The notes: generated from the sequence alone by a model not told the origin. Shown: positions 28,707-39,542, counted from the first letter of the stretch. The stretch is 64,000 bases of DNA from Xanthomonas fragariae (GCF_900183975.1 NZ_LT853882.1:2721501-2785500), one strand, 5' to 3'. A program made the numbers and translations.

Positions 28707-30599
28707 CTAGATGCCGCGCGCCAGACGAAAGCCGATGCGTGCGCTGGTGGTATCCGAGTCCTGCGACTGCCGCCAAGGCGTGCGCGTCTGCTGTGGGGAG
28801 TTGGCCCAGCTGCCGCCGCGAATCATGCGCTGCCGGCAGCCCGGGTTGAACCATGCCGCGCCGTCGGTTGGTGCGCGGCGGTAGCTGGCGTGCCAGCAGT
28901 CGGCCACCCACTCGCTCAGGTTGCCACCCATGTCGCGCAGGCCCCAGAGATTGGCGCGGAAACTGCCGGCCGGTGCCGGCCCCCAGAATCCATCGTCGTA
29001 GCCGACGAAGCCGTTATTCCAATGCCGGCCGCTGGGCGAGACATCGTTGCCGCCGGTGAAGTTACCTGCATCGGCCGGGGGCGAGCGCGCGTTTCCCCAC
29101 GGATACCGCCCGGTGGTACCGGCGCGCACTGCGTATTCGAATTCGGCCTCGCTAGGCACGTGGTAATGGCGGCCGGTCTGTTCCGATAGCCACGCTGCAT
29201 ACGCCTCCGCATCGCGAATGCTGACGTGCATCACCGGGCTGTTGGGCGCGGCCTGTGCGCCGTTGTAGTCGGACTGCCAATCCACGCCGCTGCGACGGAT
29301 GAAGTTGCCGCTGCGCTCGTCGTACACCACCGAATGCCCGCGCCGGGTGGCACGCGGCCGTGCGCCGGTGGCTTCGACGAACTGGCGGAACTCAGCCACC
29401 GTCACTTCGGTGATCGACAGCGCAAGGCCGCGCGCGAAGCGCACGTAATGCGCGGGGCGTTCGTTGTCGGACGCGCCCGGTTCGGCGTCGCCCGCGCCCA
29501 TCTGAAATGCGCCGTGCGGAATCACGATCATCTGCGGCCCGCGTCCGCCGACTTTGAGCCCATCGGTAAATACTTGCCCGGGGCAGAGGCTGCCGTAGTG
29601 GGTGACCAGCTCCAGCCGGCGACGCAGATCGCCCGCCACCGTGTCGCCGGGGTCGGCAATGCGCAGCACCTCGGCCAGTTTCTCGCCGGCCGGCTTGAGT
29701 CCACGCGGGGAGATCAGGTCGTGCAGACCGGCATCGTGCAAAGCAGCGATCTGCGCACGGCGCATGCGCTCCACCCGGGCGCGCGCATCGGCAATGGTGG
29801 GCGCACGGTCGCGCACTTGCCCTGCCATCTGCAGCCAGTAGCGCGCACCGATGAAATCGTGCGCCTCGGCCGCCTGTTCGGCGCGCGCCAGCAAACCGCT
29901 TTCCACCGCCGCCAAGCCCTGGCGCGTGCGCAGGTTGTCGGGATCGAGTTGCGCGGCATCGCGAAAATTCACCAGTGCGCCATTGCCATCTTCGCCCAGC
30001 CGTCCGCTGCGCAGATCGTCCTCACCGGCACGGTTGAAGCTGAGCACGCGCTGCGCGGTTTCAACCTTGTGTTGCAGTGCACGCACTTTCGGGTCTTGTG
30101 GGGCGAGCGCCAACGCCACGATGGCAAGTTCACGCGCCTGCTCGAGCACATCGTCCTGGCTCTGGGTCTGTTCGATCAAGGCCTCGCCGCGCTCGATCAA
30201 CCGGCCGCGCGCCTGCTCCAGTCCGCGGCGGCTGGCCGCATCTTTGCCATTGGCACGCTGTTCGATCGCCAGATACAAGGGAATCGCATCGTCGGCATCG
30301 CGATACAGCCGGTCCTCCTGCAACGCCTGGTCCGCGCGCTTGCGCGCCTGCGCCAAGGGTTCATCGCCCAGGTCCACTGCCGGCGGTTGCCATTGCGCCA
30401 CGGTCTCGGCGAATTCTTCGCCGCCGATCGACACATTCGGCTTGCTCGGCGCCGCCGCGGCCGCCGGTTGCGGCGTGGCAGAAGGCGCTGGCGTCGGTGC
30501 ACGCGAACAGGCGCACATGCTTAGCGCGACCAATGCCCACGCTGCCATCCGGTTACCGCAATCGCCCACCACCTGCTCCTTTCCAGTGCTCTGCCGCAC
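28707..30599 (-). CDS. SUMF1/FGE-domain lipoprotein
   Basis: A 630-residue exported protein. A signal segment ends in a lipobox-like SMCAC; the start may be the ATG at 30548 (MAAWALVALSMC) rather than 30599. Residues 70-330 are helical with TPR-like repeats (Ala/Arg/Leu-rich). The last 280 or so residues form a formylglycine-generating-enzyme-like domain (MIVIPHGAFQMGAGD, ITEVTVAEFRQFVEATG, RYPWGN, LWGLRDMGGNLSEWVADCW, MIRGGSWANSP). The second copper-binding Cys of true FGE is not evident, and no sulfatase is nearby, so a structural or other role is likely. Its 3' end faces the VirJ-like fragment. Confidence 0.85.
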   Translation of the reverse strand: MRQSTGKEQVVGDCGNRMAAWALVALSMCACSRAPTPAPSATPQPAAAAAPSKPNVSIGGEEFAETVAQWQPPAVDLGDEPLAQARKRADQALQEDRLYRDADDAIPLYLAIEQRANGKDAASRRGLEQARGRLIERGEALIEQTQSQDDVLEQARELAIVALALAPQDPKVRALQHKVETAQRVLSFNRAGEDDLRSGRLGEDGNGALVNFRDAAQLDPDNLRTRQGLAAVESGLLARAEQAAEAHDFIGARYWLQMAGQVRDRAPTIADARARVERMRRAQIAALHDAGLHDLISPRGLKPAGEKLAEVLRIADPGDTVAGDLRRRLELVTHYGSLCPGQVFTDGLKVGGRGPQMIVIPHGAFQMGAGDAEPGASDNERPAHYVRFARGLALSITEVTVAEFRQFVEATGARPRATRRGHSVVYDERSGNFIRRSGVDWQSDYNGAQAAPNSPVMHVSIRDAEAYAAWLSEQTGRHYHVPSEAEFEYAVRAGTTGRYPWGNARSPPADAGNFTGGNDVSPSGRHWNNGFVGYDDGFWGPAPAGSFRANLWGLRDMGGNLSEWVADCWHASYRRAPTDGAAWFNPGCRQRMIRGGSWANSPQQTRTPWRQSQDSDTTSARIGFRLARGI

Positions 30600-30667
30600 G
30601 ACAGGCGATCGCGACGTTAGGCTATTCTGCGCGTTCTGCGCAAACTCTCGCTGTTGACGGAAATCAC

Positions 30668-31762
30668 GTGCCCCATTGGATCACTCACCCCTCCGAGCTG
30701 ACCGAACGCCTACAGGCCTCGCGTCCCTACCGCATTGGCCTGGATACCGAGTTCATTCGCGAACGCACCTACTGGCCGCAGTTGGCGCTGGTGCAGATGG
30801 CCATCGGCGAGGAGATCCTGCTGATCGACCCGCTGATTCCAGGCATGAACGAGGCGCTCAAGGAGTGGTTGACCGCCACGGATATCGTCAAGGTAATGCA
30901 CAGTGCCAGCGAGGATCTGGTCACCTTCAAATGTGCGTGCGAGGTGTTGCCGCGGCCGTTGTTCGATACCCAGATCGCTGCGGCGCTGGCCGGTATCGGC
31001 GGTGGCATGGGCTATCAAAAGCTGGTGCAGGAAGTCACCGGCACCTTGCTGACCAAGGGTGAGACGCGCTCTGACTGGATGCGCCGCCCGTTGTCGCATG
31101 CGCAGTTGGAATACGCCGCCGACGACGTGCGCTATCTGTTTGCAATCCACGACGAACTCACCCGCCGCCTGACCGAGCAGGACCGCTTGGGCTGGTTGGC
31201 CGAAGATGCCGAGCGCCTGCTCGCCACGGTCGAGCAGGACGATGGCGAGCGTTGGCCACATGTGAGCCTGCGCACTGCGCAATTTCTGGAGCCGGCCGCG
31301 CAACGCCGGCTGCTGCGCTTGCTGCGTTGGCGCGATCTGCAGGCGCGGCAACGCGACCGCCCGCGCAGTTGGATCCTGGACAACGAACTGGCCAGCCAGT
31401 TGGCACGCTTCCCACCCGCCGATCTGGACGCCCTGTTGCGCCAGTTCGACAAGTTTCCCAAGGCACCGCGCAAGCTCGCTTCCGCGGTGTGGGAGGTGCT
31501 CAATACGCCGCTTCCCGACGAAGACGGCGCACCGTTGGCGCAGGCTGCCACTGACGGCAGCAAGGCAGTGCTCAAGCGTCTGCAGGATACGGTCACGCAA
31601 CGCAGCCGCGAGCTCGGTTTGCCGGACGGTCTGCTGGCCTCGCGCCGGCACCTGGAAACCTTGATCGAACAACGCAGCTGGCCGGCCGCGCTCGGCCAAT
31701 GGCGTCGCGAGGTGCTGGAAGCGCAGGTGATGCCGTTGCTGGATGACGCTGCAGCGTCGTGA
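30668..31762 (+). CDS. rnd: Ribonuclease D
   Basis: A 364-residue 3'-5' exoribonuclease that trims tRNA 3' ends. DEDD motifs are visible: GLDTEFIRERTYWP (motif I), HSASEDL (motif II) and YAADDVRYL (motif III), followed by an HRDC domain around 205-285 (RDLQARQRDRPRSWILDNELASQLA). I choose the GTG at 30668 (then PHWITHPSELTERL) as start; the frame remains open far upstream but only as antisense of the SUMF1 gene. A terminator follows 20 bases after the stop. Confidence 0.92.
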   Translation: MPHWITHPSELTERLQASRPYRIGLDTEFIRERTYWPQLALVQMAIGEEILLIDPLIPGMNEALKEWLTATDIVKVMHSASEDLVTFKCACEVLPRPLFDTQIAAALAGIGGGMGYQKLVQEVTGTLLTKGETRSDWMRRPLSHAQLEYAADDVRYLFAIHDELTRRLTEQDRLGWLAEDAERLLATVEQDDGERWPHVSLRTAQFLEPAAQRRLLRLLRWRDLQARQRDRPRSWILDNELASQLARFPPADLDALLRQFDKFPKAPRKLASAVWEVLNTPLPDEDGAPLAQAATDGSKAVLKRLQDTVTQRSRELGLPDGLLASRRHLETLIEQRSWPAALGQWRREVLEAQVMPLLDDAAAS

Positions 31763-31781
31763 TTCCAGTGACTACCATGCC

Positions 31782-31806
31782 AAAGCCCGCGGCGATGCGG
31801 GCTTTT
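31782..31806 (+). terminator. Terminator after rnd
   Basis: AAAGCCCGC pairs with GCGGGCTTT across a 6-base loop (GGCGAT) and the stem runs into TTTT. It lies 20 bases past the rnd stop codon. Confidence 0.88.
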
Positions 31807-31833
31807 CGCTTGTTGGCATGCCGCCGTCTCTAA

Positions 31834-32682
31834 GAGCCTGTTCACGATCTTTTGAGTAGAAGCGCCAAGAAGGCCAGATGGATGAACTGCAAGCTGGTGT
31901 TGAGTTTGCGCTCGCAGTTCTTCCACAGCCTTCGGTTTTTCTCCAGCCAGGCAAAACTGCGCTCGACGATCCAGCGCTTGGGCATGACCTTGAAGGTGTG
32001 CAGTTCGCTGCGCTTGGCAATCTGCACCGTGAGCTGCTCGCCTAGAATCTCTCGCACGCCTTCGGCAAACGGTACTCCGGTGTAACCACTGTCGCACAGC
32101 AGGCTTTGTACATGCGTCAAGTTTGACTGACAGCGCTCCAGCGCCCGCAGCGCACCTTTGCGGTCGGTCACCTCCGCCGTCGTCACCGCGATGGCATGGG
32201 GCAACCCCTGGGTATCAACAGCGATATGCCGCTTGATGCCCGACACCTTTTTGCCCGCGTCATATCCCTTTTGCCCGGCTGTGTCCGTGTTCTTGACGCT
32301 CTGCGCGTCCACGATCAAGAACCTGCTGAAGATGTTGCGCTCCTGTTTCTGGCGGGCCACGCCAACCTGATTTTTTGAGCGCCCGCTCCAGCAGGCTCAC
32401 TCCTTCATCGTCGCACTCGCTCCACTTGGCAAAGTACGCGTGCACGGTCCGCCACTTCGGAAAGTCGCTGGGTAGCGCTCGCCATTGGCAACCGGTTCGC
32501 AGCACGTACAACACTGCGCACCACACCTCATACATATCCACTCGGCGTGGCTTGGTGCGCTTGCGCGCTTGTTCCAGGATCGGGAGGATGTGTTCGAAAC
32601 GCTCCCGGCTCACGTCGCTCGGATAGGTTTTTTGGCGCATCCGCAGAGTCTGCACCAACTAGGAAAGATCGTGAACAGGTTC
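31834..32682 (-). mobile_element. IS5-family element (IS427/IS1031-type), 849 bp, copy A
   Basis: Imperfect inverted repeats (GAGCCTGTTCACGATCTTTT at 31834; ending AAAGATCGTGAACAGGTTC at 32682) enclose two overlapping reading frames. The element is flanked by a TAA duplication (31831-31833, 32683-32685), matching the TNA target of this group. It has the same length as, and nearly the same sequence as, copy B at 55434-56282. Confidence 0.92.
31842..32658 (-). CDS. IS5-family transposase made by frameshift, copy A
   Basis: The first frame (32658 to 32260, MVQTLRMRQKTYPSD...) carries the N-terminal helix-rich domain (VWCAVLYVLRTGCQWRALP). The second (ending at 31842) carries the DDE catalytic core: IVDAQSVKNTD, LLCDSGYTG and RWIVERSFAWLEKNRRLWKN. 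The frames overlap around an A6 run (at 32373-32378 on the plus strand as TTTTTT), where a -1 slip would join them into one protein of about 270 residues. This arrangement is normal for the group, so the element may be active. Confidence 0.88.
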
Positions 32683-32787
32683 TAAACCGCTGCCCTTCAA
32701 GCATGACCTTGCCCAGCTCCGGTTCGCGGATATTGTCGAAGCTGCGCTTGCGGCGGTATCAGCTCAGGCTCATCGCAGATGGCGGCT

Positions 32788-32964
32788 TTACTTGCCCAGG
32801 TGCTCGCGCACGGTCGCGATGACCGGCCCCAGATTCTGCACAGCAGCGCGGAGTGCATCGGCACTGATGCCAAGGGTTTTGGTCCAGTCCTGCAGCTCGT
32901 TAGTTCGGTTGACGTTGATGCGGTCGCGGTCGGGCGAGCCCACGTTGTGTTTGTGATCACGCAT
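32788..32964 (-). CDS. DUF3606 small protein
   Basis: A 58-residue protein starting MRDHKHNVGSPDRDRINVNRTNELQDWTK and continuing LGISADALRAAVQNLGPV. The GSPDRDRINVN segment and the LGI...L..AV...GP pattern match DUF3606. The family is small, hydrophilic, often linked to stress or general DNA-associated functions, but has no established role. A further open frame upstream of 32964 is not family-like. The flanks (32683-32787 and 32965-33190) show no other gene. Confidence 0.8.
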   Translation of the reverse strand: MRDHKHNVGSPDRDRINVNRTNELQDWTKTLGISADALRAAVQNLGPVIATVREHLGK

Positions 32965-33190
32965 TATATGCTCCCGTATCGTAGAGGTTGAGTTTGCTGA
33001 CTCGGCCGCTAAGCTGGGCAGCGCCCGCAATGACAATGCAAAAGTAACCGAGCAGGTCTCGTGAAAGCCCTGTTCACGCCATGTCCTGTGCAAGCACCTG
33101 TCCGCAACCGCCGCCCCCCAGGCCGCATGCCATAATGACGTGCGCCCCTAGGGCAGCGTCTCCACTTCTTTATTCCGAGGCCATACCTTT

Positions 33191-33592
33191 GTGAGCAATA
33201 CCTCTTCGAAACTGGATTCCATCGCACAAGCCAAAGCCAAGCTGCTGGAAGAACTGCACAAGCTGGAAGAACAGGAGAAAACCGAGCGAGCGAGCGAGGC
33301 ATCCTCTGCCCATGCCACCATCGTCTCGCTGCTCGAGCAATTCGCTGGCCACTTCAACACCAAGCAGCGTAATGACATTGCCGCCTACCTGGGCACCGCC
33401 AATGCACGCAAAGAAGTGGCCAAGAGCGGCCGTAGCGAAGTGAAGCCGAAGTATGAATTACCGCACACCGGCGAGACCTGGTCTGGCCGCGGCCGCACCC
33501 CGAAGGCCTTCGCTGCCTGGGAAGGCTCGGTGTCGTACAAGGAATGGAAGGCCAAGAACCCGGATCTGAAGTTCCCGCTGATCCGCGAGTGA
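33191..33592 (+). CDS. H-NS family DNA-binding protein
   Basis: A 133-residue H-NS-like nucleoid protein. Residues 1-50 form a charged coiled coil (KLDSIAQAKAKLLEELHKLEEQEK) for oligomerisation. The C-terminal DNA-binding domain has the core GETWSGRGRTPKAFAAWEG, matching the (T/G)W(S/T)GRGR(T/Q)P AT-hook-like loop. The start is GTG at 33191. H-NS proteins silence AT-rich acquired DNA, which is relevant to the AT-rich block at 59-60 kb. It is followed by tRNA-Ala. Confidence 0.9.
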   Translation: MSNTSSKLDSIAQAKAKLLEELHKLEEQEKTERASEASSAHATIVSLLEQFAGHFNTKQRNDIAAYLGTANARKEVAKSGRSEVKPKYELPHTGETWSGRGRTPKAFAAWEGSVSYKEWKAKNPDLKFPLIRE

Positions 33593-33682
33593 TTGCATCC
33601 AGATCGCGCCAGTGTGGCGCGATCTGCCGCCGCCGGCCCGCCTTGGCGAACTGCGCGGCATGTGGTTAGAATCGAAGCACGT

Positions 33683-33758
33683 GGGGCGGTAGCTCAGCTG
33701 GGAGAGCGTCGCGTTCGCATCGCGAAGGTCGAGGGTTCGATCCCCTTCCGCTCCACCA
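33683..33758 (+). tRNA. tRNA-Ala (anticodon CGC)
   Basis: A 76-base cloverleaf: acceptor GGGGCGG pairs with CCGCTCC (one G-T pair), the D arm is GCTC/GAGC, the anticodon stem is TCGCG/CGCGA around the loop TTCGCAT with anticodon CGC, and the T loop is TTCGATC. The CCA end is encoded (33756-33758). It reads GCG codons, frequent in this GC-rich genome. Confidence 0.95.
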
Positions 33759-33771
33759 TCGAATCGATCAT

Positions 33772-33813
33772 ACGAGCCTCGGAAACGTCATGTTCCCGGG
33801 GCTCGTCGGTTTT
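33772..33813 (+). terminator. Terminator after tRNA-Ala
   Basis: A long imperfect hairpin pairs ACGAGCCTCGGAAAC (33772-33786) with GTTCCCGGGGCTCGT (33792-33806) and is followed by CGGTTTT. It lies 13 bases after the tRNA. Confidence 0.8.
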
Positions 33814-33919
33814 GGGACTGCGCACCGGCCCTTCGCGTCGCCTGCAAGGCAATACGCCATGGCGCCGGGATCACACTGCGCACGCTAACGTCCGCCCAAC
33901 CACACACCGGATGCAAGCC

Positions 33920-34096
33920 ATGAACAACAAAGAGAGCCAACCCGACCCCGTCGCCGACGACGCGCATGGCGTGACCGAGAGTCAGCAGGGCCGCAAGCAG
34001 GACGATGCCGCCAAACAGCGCCCGGGTCAGGAAGACTTGAAGGTGCATGACGAGCACAGCCGTCGCCCCCAGGGGAATGCTGGTCAGGGGGAATGA
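33920..34096 (+). CDS. Small hydrophilic hypothetical protein
   Basis: A 58-residue open frame beginning MNNKESQPDPVADDAHG. It is rich in Asp, Glu, Gln, Lys and Arg with no hydrophobic segment and looks intrinsically disordered; its codon use fits a GC-rich coding frame. An in-frame ATG at 33911 is an alternative start. I see no family. The minus strand over the same DNA is also open, with a hydrophobic stretch, so the strand is not certain. Confidence 0.45.
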   Translation: MNNKESQPDPVADDAHGVTESQQGRKQDDAAKQRPGQEDLKVHDEHSRRPQGNAGQGE

Positions 34097-34353
34097 CCCG
34101 CCGCAGAGCTGGCGCGGTGAGGTTGATTTGCAGGCGCATGCGGATCGTGGCCCGTGTCGGTGATTCAACTGGCGCTGCACATGCGAGGACGCAGCTGCAT
34201 TTCCGGGAATGGAATCAGCCACGCGCCCCCGCAACGACTGCTGTGGCAAGAAGCAAGCAGGCGGGCCGCTGGGTTGGCTAACGCTTCTGTCTGCTGGCAC
34301 GCTGTCCAGGACAATCCGCAGGCACATCACGGCCACCCCGCTACGCTTGGCGC

Positions 34354-34974
34354 ATGTCGTCCACACCACTTCCACGCACCTTCTACGCACACGATTCGCG
34401 CCAGGTTGCGCCGCAATTGCTCAACAAGGTGCTGGTCAGCGCGGACGGGCGACGCGGCCGCATCACCGAAGTCGAAGCCTATTGCGGCGGCGAAGACCCG
34501 GCTGCGCATTCGTTCCGTGGCATGACCCCGCGCACGCAAGTGATGTTCGGTGCGCCCGGACATCTGTATGTGTATTTCATCTATGGCATGCACTGGGCGA
34601 TCAACGCGGTGTGCGGCGGCGCACCCGGACATGCGGTGCTGTTCCGCGCGCTCGAACCACTTGCCGGCATCGACATCATGCAGGCCGCACGCGGCGCTGC
34701 GCCAATCAAGACGTTGACCACCGGCCCCGGTCGCCTGGCCCAGGCGTTCGGCGTCACCTCAGCGGACAACGGCTTGGATCTGACCAACGCCAACACACGT
34801 ACGTGGATCGAAGACGATGGCATGCCGCCGCCGTCGATTCCATTGGCGACGCCGCGCATCGGTATCCGCAAGGCAGTCGATGCGCCGTGGCGCTGGATCG
34901 TGCCCGGTAGCCGCTATTTGTCGCGTCCGCTTCCCCGTGCGACCGGCACACGCCCGATGCCGCCGGACGGCTGA
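34354..34974 (+). CDS. DNA-3-methyladenine glycosylase (AAG/MPG family)
   Basis: A 206-residue alkyladenine DNA glycosylase. The core segments are [30 protein letters not shown] (the catalytic Glu lies in TEVEAY), [23 protein letters not shown] and [14 protein letters not shown]. It excises 3-methyladenine and related damaged bases. Its last 61 bases overlap the end of lhr on the opposite strand. Confidence 0.92.
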   Translation: MSSTPLPRTFYAHDSRQVAPQLLNKVLVSADGRRGRITEVEAYCGGEDPAAHSFRGMTPRTQVMFGAPGHLYVYFIYGMHWAINAVCGGAPGHAVLFRALEPLAGIDIMQAARGAAPIKTLTTGPGRLAQAFGVTSADNGLDLTNANTRTWIEDDGMPPPSIPLATPRIGIRKAVDAPWRWIVPGSRYLSRPLPRATGTRPMPPDG

Positions 34975-37900
34975 GCCAGCCATTGCTGCATGGGCGTCTG
35001 CTCGGCTGCGCCTGGCCCACGCTGCAGCAAGCCCAGCGCCTGATCGGCCTGCTCGATGGTAAGTTCTTGCAGCGGCTGGAAGCGATCTGCCGCCCACACT
35101 GCCATCGGCATGCCATCGAGATAAGCGACGCGATTTCCCGGCACGCGCGCGACGCGTTCGCCCGGCAGCAGGCTGCCCAATAGATTGCTTGGGTCACTCG
35201 CACTTACGCATACCCACTGCTGCGGCAATGCCTGTGCGCGCACGCGGCGCAGTGCGGCAATCGCGTCCGGCAACGCGAACTGTTCACCAGACAGGCCGGC
35301 GATAAAACGCCCGCCACGAATGTCGCCGCGTGCTTCCAGACGTTGATACATGCGCAGCAATTCGCGCCACGGCGGCAACCACGCAGCCTCACGTGCCAGC
35401 AGCCGCCAACACACCACGCCATAACGGCGCAGCAAGGTCCGAGCGACGTGCTCGAGCGTGTCCTGATGGCGTTCGCTGGCTTCGGCCGATGGCGATTCCG
35501 GAAGCGCGCGTACCGGAGCCCAGCGTCCGGCATCGCGAATGCCCAGCGCACTCGCGCGACGACGGTGCCGCGACAATGCCGACGGGCGCTTGGAGGCAGG
35601 CACCAGCAGCGCGCGTAGCCCAGCGTAACTGTCGCAATGCGCGAGGCCGCGCATCACCAGCTCGCCCAACGCATCTTCCAACTCAATGCTCATCAAGCGG
35701 GCCGCATCGGCAATTTCGTCGAAGAACAGCGCGCCTTGCTGCTGCAACACCGCCACCACACGTTGCGCGCGCGCGCCTAACGGTTCGTCATTGGCATGAC
35801 GTGTCAGGCTACTCCACCGCTGCGCTTCGCGACGCGGCAGCAGCACGATCGGGGTGGCACGCAGCGCGGCACCACTGCAACCACCGCCGGGCCGCAAGCG
35901 CGCCCACACTGTGCGCCCGGCGGTGCACAGCTCGTCCAACCACGCTGGTTGATAGTCGCGCACGCGTACGGGCAGCAGCTCGCTTTCCCACAGGACAGCA
36001 GGTGCCTCGAAGCCTTCCAACTGCCCGACCACACCGGCCAATGCATCCGGTCCTGCCACCCGGCTACTGCTGTCGACGTGCTGCCACTCGAAGAGGAAGC
36101 GCGCGTAATCGCGTTGCGACACTGGTTCGATCTCGCGGCGCAATCGCCCCAGGGTGTAACGATGGATGCGCGCCAGCAGATGGCGCTCGCACCATTCTTC
36201 CGACTGCGTCTGTGCGCTGAAGTGCCCAGCCATGACATAGCCCTCGCGCTGCAATGCCTCCAGTGCGAGCACGATCGCGTCTTCCGGCAACTGCAACGCC
36301 TTGGACAACGCGGGCACCTGTGCCGGGCCGACGGCAGCTAGCCGCCCGCGCAGCACTTCGCGTACGGCCCACTCGCGCTCCCATTCGGCAACGCGGCAAT
36401 CTTCCGGCGCCTGTACCGGCGGTTGCGCAGACGCGTCAGGATACAGCGGTAGGAACCAGTCGATGCGCGCGGCACTGATCCACAGCGCGGGCGCGCCGTT
36501 CAAGGCAAGACAACTGGCGCGGCCATCGGCAGCGAGTGCATCCAACCATGTTTGCCATTGCGCATCGGCCGCTTCATCGACAGGAAGCACGCCGAGTCCG
36601 ACCAGCGCCTCGTGCATTTCTTCAACATCGCGCGGTTGTAGCCAAGCTTCCTGGCGAACCGCATCGATGGCTTGCCGATCCAACCGCCCTAGATCGTCAC
36701 TGGTCTGTGGCGTGTAGCGGCGGCTTTGCACGGCCTGGGTACGGCGCTCTTCCAGCGGTGCGTCATCCAGAAACGCGTACGGACGCGCGTTCAAGGCTTC
36801 GGCCGCAAGCGGCGACGGCGCGGCTAGATCGCGCACAAGCAACTTGATCGCACCGGATTCCAACCCGCGCAACACCTGCAACCAACCTTCGCTGTCCATG
36901 GCCTGATGCAGGCAGTCTTCCAGCGTCTGCGTCACCAACGGATGGTCCGGCACCTCACGCTCGCCGACCAGATTCTCGGCGCAGGCGAGCTGATCGGGGA
37001 ACACCGCGGCCAGCAGATCTTCCGACTTCATCCGCTGCAACTGCGGCGCCACCTTGTTGCCGCCGGTAAAGCGCGGCAGTGCCATCGCATTGGTTGCGTT
37101 CCAACGCCAACGTACGCCGAACAACGGCGCATCCAGCACCGCCTGGATCAGCACATGTTCGGCCGATGAGGAATGCAGATAGCGGGCCACCTCTTCCAAC
37201 GCAAAACTGTGACTGGTGGAGAGCGACAACACGATCGCATCCTCGGTCGCCGCGGCCTGCAATTCTAAATTGAAGGTGCGGCAAAAACGTTTGCGCAACG
37301 CCAGGCCCCACGCACGATTGATGCGGCTGCCGTATGGCGAGTGGATCACCAATTGGGTGCCACCGCTGGCATCGAAGAAGCGCTCCATCACCAGGCATTG
37401 CTGTGTCGGCATCGCGCCCAGCGCCGCGCAGGCATGTGCCAGATAGTCCACCAGTTGCTGCGCCGCTTCTGCGAATAGCCCCAATTCGCTTTGCAGCCAA
37501 TCGCGCGCCGCTTGATGCGGCGCGCTGTCCAGCCGCGCGGCGATCTCACCACGCAGACGCGACACTGCTGCCGACAACTCATCGCTACGGCCCGGCGCTT
37601 CGCCCAGCCAGAACGGAATATTCGGCGGTGCGCCCTTGGCATCTTCCACGCGCACGCGCCCCGCATCCACACGCAGGATGCGGTAACTGGCGTTGCCGAG
37701 CTGGAACACATCGCCGGTGAGACTTTCGACAGCAAAATCCTCGTTCACCGTACCGATCTTTTCCGCCTGCGGCTCCAACACCACGCTGTAGTCGCCGGTC
37801 TCGGGAATGGTGCCGCCGGAGGTCAGCGCAGTCATGCGCGCGCCACGACGTGCATGCAAGCGCCGGTGCACCGCATCGCGATGCAGATAGCCTGCGCGCG

Positions 37901-39308
37901 GCACAAGCTGTGTACTGAAACCCTCGCACAACATGCGCACCACACTGTCGAACGTAACGCGGCTCAACTGCGCGAATGGCCATGCGCGACGCACCAGCGC
38001 AAACAACGCATCTTCATCCCAATCTTCGCATGCAGCCTCGGCTACGATCTGCTGCGCAAGTACGTCGATCGGCGCCAGCGGAATGCGCAAGGCATCCAAC
38101 TCGCCACGGCGCACGCTTTCCAGAAGCGCGGCGCATTCGACCAACTCGTCGCGCGTCTGCGCAAACAGCCGTGCCTTCGGCGTGCCACCGACCGCATGGC
38201 CGGAGCGCCCGGCGCGCTGCAGGAACGTTGCGATCGACCGCGGCGAACCGAGCTGACACACCAGATCGACATCACCGATATCCAGGCCAAGTTCCAGCGA
38301 TGCGGTCGCCACCAGCACGGTCAGCTCGCCGGCTTTGAGCCGTTGCTCGGCTAGCAAACGCGTCTCGCGCGACAAGCTTCCGTGATGCGCTGCGACGCGC
38401 TGCTTGCCGAGCAGATCGCCCAGATGCTGCGCAGCTCGCTCGGCCATGCGCCGTGTGTTGACGAACACCAGCGTAGTGCGTTGTTGCTGCGCAAGCTTGG
38501 CCACATCCGCATACACCTGCAGCCATTGATCGTTGGACATCACCACACTCAGCGGCGTCGGCGGCAATGCCAGTGCCAGATCGCGCGCGCGGGTGTAGCC
38601 GATATCGACGATTTCGCACTCCGGTGGCTGGCCGTCTTCGCCTGCGCCAACCAGAAACTGCGCCACTGTCTCGATGGGCTTCTGCGTTGCCGATAATCCA
38701 ACCCGCGTGATCGACCGCTCGGCCAGCCGCTGCAATCGCTCCAATGTCAGGCTCAGATGGCTGCCGCGTTTGTCCGACGCCACCGCGTGGATCTCATCGA
38801 CGATGACGGTGCGCACATGCCGCAGCGCGTTGCGGCCGGAGGCCGAGCCCAACAGCACATACAACGACTCCGGTGTAGTCACCAGAATATGCGGCGGCCT
38901 ACGCCGCGCTTGTGCTCGCTCACGTTGTGGCGTGTCGCCGGTGCGCACCGCTGTGCGCACTGCAACATCCGGCAACCCGCTTGCGGCCAGCGCCGCACGG
39001 ATGCCCTGCAACGGTGCATCCAAATTGAGGTGGATGTCGTTGGACAGCGCCTTCAACGGCGACACGTAAATAACGCGGGTTTCGTCGGGCAACCCACCAC
39101 CGTTGGACAGACCATCGCGGATCAAAGCATCGATAGCGGCGAAAAACGCGGTCAACGTCTTACCCGAGCCGGTCGGCGCGGCCACCAAGGTATGCCGCCC
39201 GGCCTGGATCGCCGGCCACGCAGCAATCTGCGCCGGCGTGGGCGCAGCAAAGGTCTGTGCGAACCATGCGGCAACCACAGGATGGAACTGTTGCAGGACA
39301 GGATGCAT
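34914..39308 (-). CDS. lhr: Lhr-type large DEAD/DEAH helicase
   Basis: A 1,464-residue helicase of the Lhr group. N-terminal RecA motifs are [70 protein letters not shown] and GLSATQ; the second RecA domain has [40 protein letters not shown] long C-terminal region with winged-helix and DUF-type domains follows, as in bacterial Lhr. Lhr translocates 3'-5' on ssDNA and unwinds RNA:DNA hybrids. I choose [10 protein letters not shown] at 39308 as start. The 3' end overlaps the glycosylase gene tail to tail by 61 bp. Confidence 0.92.
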   Translation of the reverse strand: MHPVLQQFHPVVAAWFAQTFAAPTPAQIAAWPAIQAGRHTLVAAPTGSGKTLTAFFAAIDALIRDGLSNGGGLPDETRVIYVSPLKALSNDIHLNLDAPLQGIRAALAASGLPDVAVRTAVRTGDTPQRERAQARRRPPHILVTTPESLYVLLGSASGRNALRHVRTVIVDEIHAVASDKRGSHLSLTLERLQRLAERSITRVGLSATQKPIETVAQFLVGAGEDGQPPECEIVDIGYTRARDLALALPPTPLSVVMSNDQWLQVYADVAKLAQQQRTTLVFVNTRRMAERAAQHLGDLLGKQRVAAHHGSLSRETRLLAEQRLKAGELTVLVATASLELGLDIGDVDLVCQLGSPRSIATFLQRAGRSGHAVGGTPKARLFAQTRDELVECAALLESVRRGELDALRIPLAPIDVLAQQIVAEAACEDWDEDALFALVRRAWPFAQLSRVTFDSVVRMLCEGFSTQLVPRAGYLHRDAVHRRLHARRGARMTALTSGGTIPETGDYSVVLEPQAEKIGTVNEDFAVESLTGDVFQLGNASYRILRVDAGRVRVEDAKGAPPNIPFWLGEAPGRSDELSAAVSRLRGEIAARLDSAPHQAARDWLQSELGLFAEAAQQLVDYLAHACAALGAMPTQQCLVMERFFDASGGTQLVIHSPYGSRINRAWGLALRKRFCRTFNLELQAAATEDAIVLSLSTSHSFALEEVARYLHSSSAEHVLIQAVLDAPLFGVRWRWNATNAMALPRFTGGNKVAPQLQRMKSEDLLAAVFPDQLACAENLVGEREVPDHPLVTQTLEDCLHQAMDSEGWLQVLRGLESGAIKLLVRDLAAPSPLAAEALNARPYAFLDDAPLEERRTQAVQSRRYTPQTSDDLGRLDRQAIDAVRQEAWLQPRDVEEMHEALVGLGVLPVDEAADAQWQTWLDALAADGRASCLALNGAPALWISAARIDWFLPLYPDASAQPPVQAPEDCRVAEWEREWAVREVLRGRLAAVGPAQVPALSKALQLPEDAIVLALEALQREGYVMAGHFSAQTQSEEWCERHLLARIHRYTLGRLRREIEPVSQRDYARFLFEWQHVDSSSRVAGPDALAGVVGQLEGFEAPAVLWESELLPVRVRDYQPAWLDELCTAGRTVWARLRPGGGCSGAALRATPIVLLPRREAQRWSSLTRHANDEPLGARAQRVVAVLQQQGALFFDEIADAARLMSIELEDALGELVMRGLAHCDSYAGLRALLVPASKRPSALSRHRRRASALGIRDAGRWAPVRALPESPSAEASERHQDTLEHVARTLLRRYGVVCWRLLAREAAWLPPWRELLRMYQRLEARGDIRGGRFIAGLSGEQFALPDAIAALRRVRAQALPQQWVCVSASDPSNLLGSLLPGERVARVPGNRVAYLDGMPMAVWAADRFQPLQELTIEQADQALGLLQRGPGAAEQTPMQQWLAQPSGGIGRVPVARGSGRDK

Positions 39309-39542
39309 TGGCGATGCCCGACACCGAGCCCTCATCTTGGCCGCACGGCATTCGGATTCAACTCGACGAGACTGCAATGGATGGGGTTGCGCGGTGGCCG
39401 ATACAAGCCGGACGCCGCGATGGCAGTGAACGATTTACCGCGTTGACGCCTGCATCTGCCGCTGAAAGGGCAAGGCTCTTGCAACACTGCGGCCCCGGCA
39501 CGGCGATTGTCGATTAGCCGCATGCCATGGCACATTGATCGC

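Noticed and set aside
32683..32787. Possible gene fragment between the IS5 copy and the DUF3606 gene
   Set aside because: A minus-strand frame reads FDNIREPELGK, but it is too short to assign and has no start or ribosome-binding site.
33788..34390. 200-codon minus-strand frame overlapping the small hydrophilic plus-strand ORF
   Set aside because: It has one hydrophobic stretch but no family features, and extends into the glycosylase 5' region. The small plus-strand ORF is only slightly better supported, so the strand remains uncertain.
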